Shown here: piece by piece, positions 17,143 through 24,515 of the stretch
Layout of the letters: every line of letters starts with the position of its first letter
Numbering within the stretch: the stretch's first letter is position 1
Assembly: GCA_903924985.1 (NCBI GenBank)
Contig: CAIYDT010000089.1
Location: forward strand, 1-64,000
Source: an uncultured Acetobacteraceae bacterium
GTDB taxonomy: Bacteria > Pseudomonadota > Alphaproteobacteria > Acetobacterales > Acetobacteraceae
Direction: 5' to 3'
Length of the DNA stretch: 64,000 nt
The notes under the pieces: model-generated
What the model was told of the DNA's origin: nothing
The model's input: the letters and a program-made list of their open reading frames with translations, nothing else
Databases searched by the model: none
Translations under genes and position numbers: made by a program

Positions 17143-17200
17143 TCGTTCTAAAAGCCCCCTGACCGTTCTAAAAGCCTCCTGCTCGTTCCAAAAGCCCTTG
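17121..17200 (+). repeat. 20-bp tandem repeat, three good copies plus one degenerate
   Basis: Copies at 17141-17160, 17161-17180 and 17181-17200 share G-TCGTTC-AAAAGCC with one to four differences; 17121-17140, inside the last codons of the preceding gene, is a weaker match ending AGAAGCCCT. Spacing is exactly 20 bases. The array fills the gap between the hypothetical secreted protein and the O-antigen-ligase-like gene. Confidence 0.8.
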
Positions 17201-17233
17201 CCCCCGGCGCGTCCGGCTGGCACCACGCGGTCG

Positions 17234-18493
17234 ATGCTCAAGAACCCCAAGCTCCTGCCGGCGCTGGACCGCATTGCGCTGGTCTCCACCTTGGTCACGC
17301 CGCTGCTGCTGATGCACGCCCACGGCTTCGCGGAGGTTTCGGTCACCCTCGCGGGCATCTGCTTCTTGCTGCGCAGCGGCGCGACCGGCGACTGGGCCTG
17401 GTTGAAAACGCCGTGGGTGGCGATTTCCCTGGTCTGGTGGGCGTGGATGATCGTGTGCTCGCTGCCAATCCCCGCGCTGGGCCTGGGCGACGGCGGGCCG
17501 CACGCGCTGGAGCAGGGCCTGCTTTCCATTCGCTTCCCGCTGTTCGCGGCCACCCTGGCGTTCGGCGTACTGCGCGACGCCGATCCGCGCCGCTGGATGT
17601 TCGGCACCATCGCGGCGTCGGCGGCCTACGTCGCCATCCACCTGGTGTTCCAGTTCGTCTTCGGGGTGAACCTGTACGGGGTTCCCAAGGCCTGGGACAC
17701 GTTGCTGACAGGGCCATTCGGCACCGCCAGAGCCGCCCCGCTGATGGCGCGCATCCTGCCGCCCGTGCTGATCCCCTTCGCCAGCCGCTATCTCGACCGC
17801 CGCTTTCTCCCCTACGTCATCCTGCTCGGCGGCATCGCGGTGGTCACGATTATCGGGCAGCGCATTCCCGTGCTGATCATGGTGAGCACGCTGGCAGTCG
17901 CCGCGTTCCTGATCCCCCGCCTGCGCCCGATCGCTCTCACCGCGGTAGTGCTGGTCGCCGTGCTGATTCCCAGCTTCGCGGTGATTTCCCCCAAAACGTA
18001 CCATCATATGGTCGCCCGCACGCAGGAACTCGTGGTCGGCTTCGCCGTGGGCAAATACGGGGAGATGTATAACCGAGCGTTCGAGATCGGCCGCCAGAAG
18101 CCCTGGACGGGTGCCGGATATGACGGGTTCCGTTTGAGCTGCCCCAACCCCCGCTACTTCCGGCCCAGTTTCGACGGCGCCTCGCCGGATGGCGGGGGCG
18201 CGGATATTTGCTGGGTGCACCCGCATAATTTCTACTTCCAGGCGCTGGTGGATGGCGGCGTTCCCGGGCTGGCGCTGTTCTGCGCGTTCGGCATCGCCTG
18301 CCTGATCCCGCTCGGGCGCGGCCTGTGGCGCAATCCCGATCCGATCCGCGTGGGTTTGTTCGTGACCATGCTGGCACAGATCTTCCCGCTGCAATCCACC
18401 CCATCCTTCTGGTCGATGCCGATGGGAGGCTGGTTCTACCTGTTGCTTGGCTGGGCGATGGCGGAGACGTATGGGCGCTCCAAACCCCGATGA
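17234..18493 (+). CDS. O-antigen ligase / Wzy-type membrane protein
   Basis: 419 residues with about ten membrane segments and one large periplasmic loop (about 270-345). The loop-end motif WVHPHNFYFQALVDGGVPG is the H-x-H-N...G-x-x-G signature of the O-antigen ligase/polymerase superfamily (Wzy_C). Such proteins join undecaprenyl-linked glycan to lipid A-core or polymerise surface glycans. Start at ATG 17234 follows the tandem repeat; weak ribosome binding site. Its stop overlaps the glycosyltransferase start (ATGA), supporting a role in lipopolysaccharide or a related glycan. Confidence 0.87.
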   Translation: MLKNPKLLPALDRIALVSTLVTPLLLMHAHGFAEVSVTLAGICFLLRSGATGDWAWLKTPWVAISLVWWAWMIVCSLPIPALGLGDGGPHALEQGLLSIRFPLFAATLAFGVLRDADPRRWMFGTIAASAAYVAIHLVFQFVFGVNLYGVPKAWDTLLTGPFGTARAAPLMARILPPVLIPFASRYLDRRFLPYVILLGGIAVVTIIGQRIPVLIMVSTLAVAAFLIPRLRPIALTAVVLVAVLIPSFAVISPKTYHHMVARTQELVVGFAVGKYGEMYNRAFEIGRQKPWTGAGYDGFRLSCPNPRYFRPSFDGASPDGGGADICWVHPHNFYFQALVDGGVPGLALFCAFGIACLIPLGRGLWRNPDPIRVGLFVTMLAQIFPLQSTPSFWSMPMGGWFYLLLGWAMAETYGRSKPR

Positions 18494-19470
18494 AGGCCGC
18501 CGTGGTGCAGCCGCTGCCGGGGATTGGCGACACGATCTGGCATTTGCCGCATATCCGCGCCATCGCCGCGCATGTGGGCGGTCCGGTGACGCTGGTAACC
18601 AAGCCCCGCTCCGCCGCCGATCAGATCTTCAGCGCCGAAACCACCGTGTCCGACTGCCTGTGGATCGACCGCAACCCGGAGAACCGCCCCGGCAAGGACG
18701 AGGGCCTTGGCGCATTGGGCTTCATCGCTCGGCTGCGGGCCCGGCGGTTCGACCGCATCTACCTCCTGCACCACAGCAAGACATTGGCGCTTTACACCGC
18801 GCTGGCCGGCATCCCGGAGCGGTACGGATATGGGTTCGGGATCCAGAAGCTGTTCCTCAACCGCGGGCCCTTCCTGGCCCCACCCGATCTGCGGCTGCAC
18901 CCGTTCCGCCAGGCGACGCTGTGGCTGCAACGAGCCGGCATTCCGTTGCAGGAGGGGGAACCCATCCTCCCGATCGCGGAAACCGCGCGCCGGGCCGTGC
19001 GGGAACGGATCGGCGCCGCCCCCTTCGTGCTGATCGGCATCGGCAGTTCGGAGCCTTACAAGCAATGGGGCGCGCAAAACTTCGCGGCGCTGGCCGAGGC
19101 CCTGTTGCGGGCCGGCTGGCCGCGGGTCCTGCTGGTCGGCGGGCCGGCGGAAGCGGGGCTGGCGGAGGCGATCGCGGCCGGGCTGACTGGCGTGGTACGG
19201 GCCATCGGGTGGAATCTGGGCGAGGTCGCGGCCTTGTGCGGCGAATCGGCGTTTTATGTGGGCAACGATACCGGCGTCATGAACATCGCCGCCGCGGTCG
19301 GGCGCCAGACTTTCGGGATGTTCGGCGCCACCGAACCCATCGCCCACAGCACCCGAATCGTACCGATCGAGCCGCCCGGCGGCTACGAGAAAGATGGCGG
19401 CACCGCCCGAATCACCGTCGACGCGGTGCTGGCGGCCATCGAAGCGGCGCGCGGCACGCTGGCCGTTTGA
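18490..19470 (+). CDS. Glycosyltransferase family 9 (heptosyltransferase-like)
   Basis: 326 residues, GT-B fold of the GT9 family. N-terminus AVVQPLPGIGDTIWHLPH matches the acceptor-side GxGD motif of WaaC/WaaF enzymes, and the C-terminal half has the ADP-sugar site GIGSSEPYKQWG and FYVGNDTGVMNIAAAVG. It probably adds a heptose or similar sugar to the inner core in the cytoplasm. It is translationally coupled to the O-antigen-ligase-like gene. Confidence 0.9.
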   Translation: MKAAVVQPLPGIGDTIWHLPHIRAIAAHVGGPVTLVTKPRSAADQIFSAETTVSDCLWIDRNPENRPGKDEGLGALGFIARLRARRFDRIYLLHHSKTLALYTALAGIPERYGYGFGIQKLFLNRGPFLAPPDLRLHPFRQATLWLQRAGIPLQEGEPILPIAETARRAVRERIGAAPFVLIGIGSSEPYKQWGAQNFAALAEALLRAGWPRVLLVGGPAEAGLAEAIAAGLTGVVRAIGWNLGEVAALCGESAFYVGNDTGVMNIAAAVGRQTFGMFGATEPIAHSTRIVPIEPPGGYEKDGGTARITVDAVLAAIEAARGTLAV

Positions 19471-19695
19471 TCAGCCGTACGCCACGGTTTCCTGCTGACG
19501 GACAACGTGATGATCGATCCACTCCGCCACCAAACGGCGCGCTTCGTTCAACGAAGCCTCGGGGTGGTGAATACGGTAAAGCGCAGTGCAGGCCTGGAAT
19601 GCTGACAGATCGTCGGACCCAACCTGACGCAGCTCGCGGTAAGCGGTCACCACGGCCCGCTCGCAGCGCCGAGCGATGTTGATGTCTTGCCGCAT
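19471..19695 (-). CDS. Small hypothetical protein (74 aa)
   Basis: Not recognised. A soluble, all-helical-looking protein with many charged residues (MRQDINIARRCERAVVTAY at the start). The stop codon is immediately next to the glycosyltransferase stop; the genes are convergent. ATG at 19695 has GAGGCG-like purines upstream. Longer in-frame extension would add a Cys/Arg-rich tail and is rejected. Between 19696 and 19960 I see no other gene. Confidence 0.55.
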   Translation of the reverse strand: MRQDINIARRCERAVVTAYRELRQVGSDDLSAFQACTALYRIHHPEASLNEARRLVAEWIDHHVVRQQETVAYG

Positions 19696-19960
19696 GGCGT
19701 GAGGCGCTCCTCCAATTGCGAATAATTCGCATGTACCGGCGCATCCTAGACGGGGGCCGGGCAAACGGCAAGATCGGCGGCCAGCAGCGCAAAGGGTGTC
19801 AGATGCGCGTCCGGCGCGATTCCGAATTCGCTTGCCGATTCTCTTGCCATGATGCACAATGTTGTCAGTCAATTGTGGCGCGTTCCTCGACTCCGCTCTG
19901 AATGCGCCATCGGCGACATACAGCCGTACCCGCAATCAATCCTGCCTCGGAGCAACCGTC

Positions 19961-20152
19961 GTGACCATCAAGCGCAAATCCCTGTTCGCAACGCTCGCTT
20001 TCGCCCTGCCGATCGCGGCGCTGGTCGCCTCCCCCGCCATGGCGGCAAAGCCGCATAAGGCGAAGGCCCACACGCATGCCGTGCACAAGGCCAGCGCGCA
20101 TAAGGCCGCGACCAAGCACAAGGTGAAGGCATCGCACGCCGCCGTTCACTAA
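19961..20152 (+). CDS. Small secreted His/Lys/Ala-rich protein
   Basis: 63 residues from a GTG start: a clear signal peptide (LFATLAFALPIAALVASPAMA) followed by a 34-residue mature part made almost only of Lys, His, Ala, Thr and Val. This composition resembles acid-shock (Asr-like) proteins and could buffer protons or bind metals in the periplasm; homology is not established. The upstream 250 bases hold no other gene. It is convergent with the hydrogenase-related operon. Confidence 0.6.
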   Translation: MTIKRKSLFATLAFALPIAALVASPAMAAKPHKAKAHTHAVHKASAHKAATKHKVKASHAAVH

Positions 20153-20161
20153 CGGCCTCGA

Positions 20162-20677
20162 TCAGGGGCTGTTCGCTTCCAGCAAGGCGCGCAGCCCCGA
20201 CAGGATTCGCGACGGCGACGGCGGGCAGCCGCTGATCGTGAGATCGACCGGCACACTGTTGCCCGTGCCGCCGAGCACGGCATAGCTGCCCTTGAACACC
20301 CCTCCATCCACCGCGCAGTCCCCCAGCGCAACGACCCATTTCGGGTCCGGCGTGGCGTCCCAGGCTTGTTCCAGCGCCTGACGCAGGTTTTGCGTCAACG
20401 GTCCGGTCACCAGCAGTACATCCGCGTGCCGGGGGCTGTCGACAAAGCGCAGACCAAAGCGGGATAAATCGTACAGCACCCCGGTCAGCGCCCGCAGCTC
20501 CAGCTCGCAGCCGTTGCAACTGCCGGTGTTGACGTGCCGGATCGCCAGCCCATGCCCCAGCCGCGCCTGGGACGCCGCGTTCAGCCGCTCCGCCAAAGAC
20601 GCGACGGTCGCCGCGTCCACCGGCCCGGGCGGATCGGCTTTGGGGAGTGCGCCGCGGAGCGCGGGGAATTTCACCAT
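20162..20677 (-). CDS. HyfI/NuoB-like Fe-S small subunit of Ehr-type complex
   Basis: 171 residues, homologous to HycG/HyfI and NuoB, the peripheral-arm subunit holding the cluster nearest the active site. All four ligand Cys are present: CNGC (Cys54, Cys57), Cys121 in GDCAVDGG and Cys151 in GCPPSP. It is the last gene of a six-gene operon, 13 bases after the large-subunit stop. Retained Cys suggest the complex still moves electrons even though the partner large subunit has lost its NiFe ligands. Confidence 0.88.
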   Translation of the reverse strand: MVKFPALRGALPKADPPGPVDAATVASLAERLNAASQARLGHGLAIRHVNTGSCNGCELELRALTGVLYDLSRFGLRFVDSPRHADVLLVTGPLTQNLRQALEQAWDATPDPKWVVALGDCAVDGGVFKGSYAVLGGTGNSVPVDLTISGCPPSPSRILSGLRALLEANSP

Positions 20678-20690
20678 CGATGTGGCTCCA

Positions 20691-22052
20691 TCACAAATCC
20701 ATCCCCGACGCCGGCAATCCCAGGGAACAGCAGATCAGCGCCGCATCGCGCGCCTCGGCCCCGACAAGAGCCGCCTCCGCCACCGGCCACAACGCCCACC
20801 CCGGGTCGTTCGGGAACACCGCCGCGATCTGGCCGTGGTCCAGCCGCAGCCAGTGCCAGATGTCGCCGCGAGCGGAGGCCGCTTGTCCCAGCCCCTCCCC
20901 GCTATGCAGGGGCAGGGCGATCGTCAGCAGCCCCTTTGGCAGATCGGCGAGCAAGTCGATGGCCGAGGCAGCGTCCGCGCCGATGGCGTTCAGGCGCCGC
21001 AGGCACCGTCCGGCGGCGTCGCCAGCTCCCTTGACCACACCCAGACCCGTCAGGCGCCCCGCCACCGCATCGCCTTGGAAATGCCCGCGTATAATGGGCA
21101 ACTCCACCAGTAACGCGCCCAGGATTTGTCGCAGCGCCGACAGCCCGTTGGCATCGGCGTCGCCCGACACGCCGCCGGGCACCACGCAATCCATCATCAG
21201 ACGGTGCCCGAACGTCGTCGCCAGGCCGCGCCGCAGATACTCCTGCTGCAAGCCGCAGCGCCCGTGCAGATGGGCCGCCTCGACCAGCCCGGCCAGCGCC
21301 GTAAGATCGTCCAGGTAGGTTCCGATCCGCTCCAGCGCCGCCATCAACGTCCTGAGCGCGGCGGCGCGCGGCGGCGCTTCGACAGAAAGCGCTGCCTCGG
21401 TCGCGGCGGCGAAGGCGATGGAATGTGCGACCGTGGCGTCCCCCGCCAGCCGGGCGGCGAAACGCGCGGCGATGCGGGGGGATTTGGCGCGCATCAGCGT
21501 CAGCGTGCCTTTATGGGTGTAGCCGAGCCGGCTTTCCGCCCGCACGATCTGGGTGCCATCCAGCGTGAGGCGCAGATGGTATGCCTCCCCGATGCCGGGA
21601 CCCAGCGGCCCGACCGGCCACTGCATCAGGGTTTCCCCGGGGGTCTCCTGGAATTCCGGCGGGTCGGCGGTCGGGGGCCGCGGCCCGGGACGCATCGCCA
21701 AAGGTCTGGTGTGCGGCCAGTGGCCGTGATCCAGCCAGGCACGAACCTCACCGCCAGCCGCCGCGTGGCCCCACAGGTCGTGGATCGCCCGCTCATACAA
21801 CGCGGCGCCGTGAAAATGCGGCGACAAAGCCGGGTAAGTCCGATCCTCCACCATGACCGAAACCGGCAGCACGCTGCCCGAGGCCGGATCGTCGAACAGC
21901 GCATGCACCTGCGCCGTATCGGCCCAGGCGGCCAGCAGCGATACCGGCTCACGCATGAGGGCGGACCATTGTACTCCGGTCAGGATGTAGCGCGGCCAGG
22001 GGCGGCACGGCTCCATCGTCGCGGACTGCACGACGGCAAGGGCTTGGCTCAT
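20691..22052 (-). CDS. HyfG-like large subunit lacking NiFe ligands
   Basis: 453 residues in the HycE/HyfG layout: NuoC-like domain (about 1-130, with FHGAALYERAIHDLWG) fused to a NuoD-like domain (about 140-453, with RLGYTHKGTL). In true group-4 hydrogenases the L1 motif is CGxC just after this block; here the matching segment is RLAGDATVAHS with no Cys. The C-terminal DPCxxC (L2) is replaced by CSLGLPASGMDL. No [NiFe] centre can form in the standard way, so this is an energy-converting hydrogenase-related (Ehr-type) subunit with unknown substrate. Starts with ATGA overlap to the HyfF-like gene. Confidence 0.88.
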   Translation of the reverse strand: MSQALAVVQSATMEPCRPWPRYILTGVQWSALMREPVSLLAAWADTAQVHALFDDPASGSVLPVSVMVEDRTYPALSPHFHGAALYERAIHDLWGHAAAGGEVRAWLDHGHWPHTRPLAMRPGPRPPTADPPEFQETPGETLMQWPVGPLGPGIGEAYHLRLTLDGTQIVRAESRLGYTHKGTLTLMRAKSPRIAARFAARLAGDATVAHSIAFAAATEAALSVEAPPRAAALRTLMAALERIGTYLDDLTALAGLVEAAHLHGRCGLQQEYLRRGLATTFGHRLMMDCVVPGGVSGDADANGLSALRQILGALLVELPIIRGHFQGDAVAGRLTGLGVVKGAGDAAGRCLRRLNAIGADAASAIDLLADLPKGLLTIALPLHSGEGLGQAASARGDIWHWLRLDHGQIAAVFPNDPGWALWPVAEAALVGAEARDAALICCSLGLPASGMDL

Positions 22053-23107
22053 CGGGCCACCTCGCGGGCCAGGACGTGCAGCCAGGCCGTAACCGGACCC
22101 GGCAGGGCGAACCCCACAAGCAAGGCCAAGGCCAGCGGGACCCAGGCCGCGGACCAGCGGTCGGTGGCCCCGATGCGCGGCGTCGGCATGCGCGCCACCA
22201 CCGCCCAACCCATCGCTGCCAACGCCGGCAGCACCCCCACCAGAAGCCAGGGGGCCTGCCGCGCCGTCGCGAGGATCACGAGCGCCAGGCCCGGAAACAC
22301 CCCGAACGGCGGCAACCCCGCCAAGCCGGCCGAGGCGAGCAGCCCTGCCAAACCCTGTCCTTTGGCCAATTCCCGCGCCGCCTGGCTCAGAACGAGCAGA
22401 ACCGCCAGCAAAACCCCGGCGAAGATCGCGTCCGGCGACCGTAGCCCAAACGCCAACGCGATAACCCCCGCCTGCCCGAACGCGATCCAGGACAGGCGGT
22501 TTTTGTCCGAGGGCCAAAGCAACACCCCCATTGCACACCCCAACATCCCTGCCAGCCCCACCCCGACCAGCTCGGCTCCCGCGAAGCGCAGCGCCAGGAA
22601 CGGGAGTAAGGGCAGCAATTCCGGCACCGCCACGGCCAGAGCCGCGAGGCCCAGCAGCGCGCACCCCGACGCCAGCGGCGCCGCCGGTAGGATGGAACCG
22701 AACAGCAGCAGACCCAGCCCGGCGCCACAGAGCGGCACGCGGTACCAACCCGCCCTGATGTGCGGTACCAGCGCCACTGCTGCCGCCAGAGCCAACGCGG
22801 CCACCGTCAGGAGAGCATGCCCCGAGAGTCCAGCCAGCAGCATACCCCCCAGCGCAATTTGTCCCGCGATCCGCGTACGACCGAACCGGGGTGCGACAGC
22901 CGCGAGGGCGACGACAATCGCCGCGAACATCCCCAGGCGGTCATGCCGCAGCAGCGGCACGGACTCGGCGTTCTGCCACGGCAAACTCAGCGCCACCATC
23001 AGCGTGGCCACCACAGCACCCAAGTCCACCCAGAACCGGACACGCGCCGGTTGCGGGATGGCCAGTGCCGCGGCCGCGAGGAATGGGATCATCAACAGGA
23101 TCGGCAT
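22049..23107 (-). CDS. HyfF-like antiporter-type membrane subunit, short and divergent
   Basis: About 352 residues and almost wholly membrane-spanning. Position between HyfE- and HyfG-like genes and the LLCGAGLGLLLFGSIL-like and GLPPFGVF blocks point to HyfF/NuoN-type antiporter-like subunits. It is clearly shorter than the roughly 480 residues usual for HyfF, and the normal Lys-containing KxGLAPLHTWLPDAH block is not recognisable. ATG 23107 is used; GTG at 23116 overlaps the previous stop (GTGA) and is an equally good start given the coupling seen in the rest of the operon. Confidence 0.72.
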   Translation of the reverse strand: MPILLMIPFLAAAALAIPQPARVRFWVDLGAVVATLMVALSLPWQNAESVPLLRHDRLGMFAAIVVALAAVAPRFGRTRIAGQIALGGMLLAGLSGHALLTVAALALAAAVALVPHIRAGWYRVPLCGAGLGLLLFGSILPAAPLASGCALLGLAALAVAVPELLPLLPFLALRFAGAELVGVGLAGMLGCAMGVLLWPSDKNRLSWIAFGQAGVIALAFGLRSPDAIFAGVLLAVLLVLSQAARELAKGQGLAGLLASAGLAGLPPFGVFPGLALVILATARQAPWLLVGVLPALAAMGWAVVARMPTPRIGATDRWSAAWVPLALALLVGFALPGPVTAWLHVLAREVAR

Positions 23108-23112
23108 CGCGC

Positions 23113-23616
23113 TCACGCCGCCTGCCGCCGCGAAGCCCAGAGTGCCGCCCAGGCCAGCGCCGGTATCGCCGGCAGGATCGCCGCGATGCGTTCGGGCGCC
23201 GGCAGAGCCAGCCCCGCCAGGGCGATCCCGCTCTGCATTGCCAGCAACCCCAGCACTTGCATACTTCGGTCCCGCGTCGCCGCCGTCACCAGGATCCCCA
23301 GCAGCACCACAGCCAGCGGCACGCTGACCGGTGCCGCCAGCAGTGCCAGAACCGCCCCGGCGCACAAGCTGGTCACGGGACCGATCCGTGGCCGGTGCGG
23401 CTTGCCGGCCGGCAGGCTGTGCAATAGCCAGGGCACACCGATCCCGTTCAGCAGCAGGATCGCGGCAGCCTCGGGATACAGTCCGCGCAAAACGGCCACA
23501 GCCGCCAGCACCAACGCCTGCACCGCCGTCAGTCCAAGAGCGGTGCCAACGCGCCGAGCAGCGAGCACCGCAAAGGCCAAGGCCAGGATCGGGCCGCCGT
23601 CGGGGGCGTTCATCAT
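23113..23616 (-). CDS. HyfE-like membrane subunit
   Basis: 167 residues with about five membrane helices, the size and place of HyfE, which combines a NuoK-like half with extra helices. ATG at 23616 overlaps the HyfC stop (ATGA). The pattern NGIGVPWLLHSL matches the loop that in HyfE reads K-V-L-L-V-P; the Lys is Asn here. Identification rests on operon order and topology more than on strong motifs. Confidence 0.72.
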   Translation of the reverse strand: MMNAPDGGPILALAFAVLAARRVGTALGLTAVQALVLAAVAVLRGLYPEAAAILLLNGIGVPWLLHSLPAGKPHRPRIGPVTSLCAGAVLALLAAPVSVPLAVVLLGILVTAATRDRSMQVLGLLAMQSGIALAGLALPAPERIAAILPAIPALAWAALWASRRQAA

Positions 23617-24515
23617 GTCGTCCCTCCGCCGACCAGGCCCAGCACCACGGCGATCCCGCATAGTAGCAGCGCAAAAACGACCACCGCCGGCACCCGGAGT
23701 GCCGGGGCGAAAACCCGCACACCCGCCAGCACCAGCGCGGCCAGCAGCAGCCGGCCAACCCAGGCCAGCAGCCCAATCCCCCAGGCCGCCGAGCCGATCC
23801 CGGCCGCCGCCATCCCGAACGGCAGTGCCAGCGCGCCGATCAGGTCGCACCAGGCCAGCAGTCGCAGTTGCTCCGCGATTTGCAGCAGCGCCAGGTCTCG
23901 GGCGCTGAATGCGGTGTCCATTCCGGGCCGCACCGCCTCGGTCCATCCCAATAGCGCCAGGGCCGCGACCGCCAGCGCACTCGCCGGGCCAGGCAGCAGC
24001 AGCCCCTCCAGGCGCGCGCCGATAATCTGATCGAGATTGCCGCCGCCGGCCAGCAACGCCAGGGTGAAGACCGCCAGCAGCAGCGCCGGTTCGGCGGCTA
24101 TGGCCAGCCGGCTGGTCTCGGCGGCCGCGACCCCGCCCTCCCCGGTGCCGGCATCCATCGCGGCGAGGACCAGCACGATCCGGCCCAACGCGAACAGCAT
24201 GGCGAGGCTCAGCAGGTCCGCCAGCGGGGCCGAAACCATGCCCAGCGCGAAGGAAGGAATCAGAAACACGCCCACAGCCGCGACAACAACCGACAGCTTC
24301 GGTGCCAGTCGCGTGACGCATGAGGCGTTCTCGGCCCGCACCGTGTGCTTGCGGAACAACCGGGACAGGTCCCGCCAGGGCTGCACGATAGGCGGCCCCT
24401 CCCGCCCGGCCAGACGGTCCGACAACACCCCAACCAGCCCCGCAAGCAGCGGCGCGGCCAGCAGCATCAGAACGATGTGCGCAACTTGCGTGACCAAGGA
24501 CAGCAAAATGCTCAT
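23613..24515 (-). CDS. HyfC/NuoH-like membrane subunit
   Basis: 300 residues, eight or so helices. The strong family block GREGPPIVQPWRDLSRLF near residue 38, the AEPALLL block and the E-x-x-R-P-x-x-D loop (EAVRPGMDTAF) identify the HycD/HyfC/NuoH subunit that links the soluble arm to the membrane arm and forms the quinone-side/E-channel region in complex I. It is the best conserved membrane subunit of this operon. ATGA overlaps on both sides. Confidence 0.87.
   Translation of the reverse strand: MSILLSLVTQVAHIVLMLLAAPLLAGLVGVLSDRLAGREGPPIVQPWRDLSRLFRKHTVRAENASCVTRLAPKLSVVVAAVGVFLIPSFALGMVSAPLADLLSLAMLFALGRIVLVLAAMDAGTGEGGVAAAETSRLAIAAEPALLLAVFTLALLAGGGNLDQIIGARLEGLLLPGPASALAVAALALLGWTEAVRPGMDTAFSARDLALLQIAEQLRLLAWCDLIGALALPFGMAAAGIGSAAWGIGLLAWVGRLLLAALVLAGVRVFAPALRVPAVVVFALLLCGIAVVLGLVGGGTT

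Noticed and set aside
17121-17200. CRISPR-like array for the 20-base repeats
   Set aside because: Units are contiguous without spacers and no cas genes are nearby.
17168-18394. Minus-strand 408-codon open frame opposite the O-antigen-ligase-like gene
   Set aside because: Gln/Arg/His-rich with no motif; the plus strand encodes an evident membrane protein with the HPHN motif.
20514-23327. Long plus-strand open frames across the hydrogenase-related operon
   Set aside because: They are Arg/Pro-rich antisense frames; the minus-strand genes have clear family motifs and ATGA couplings.
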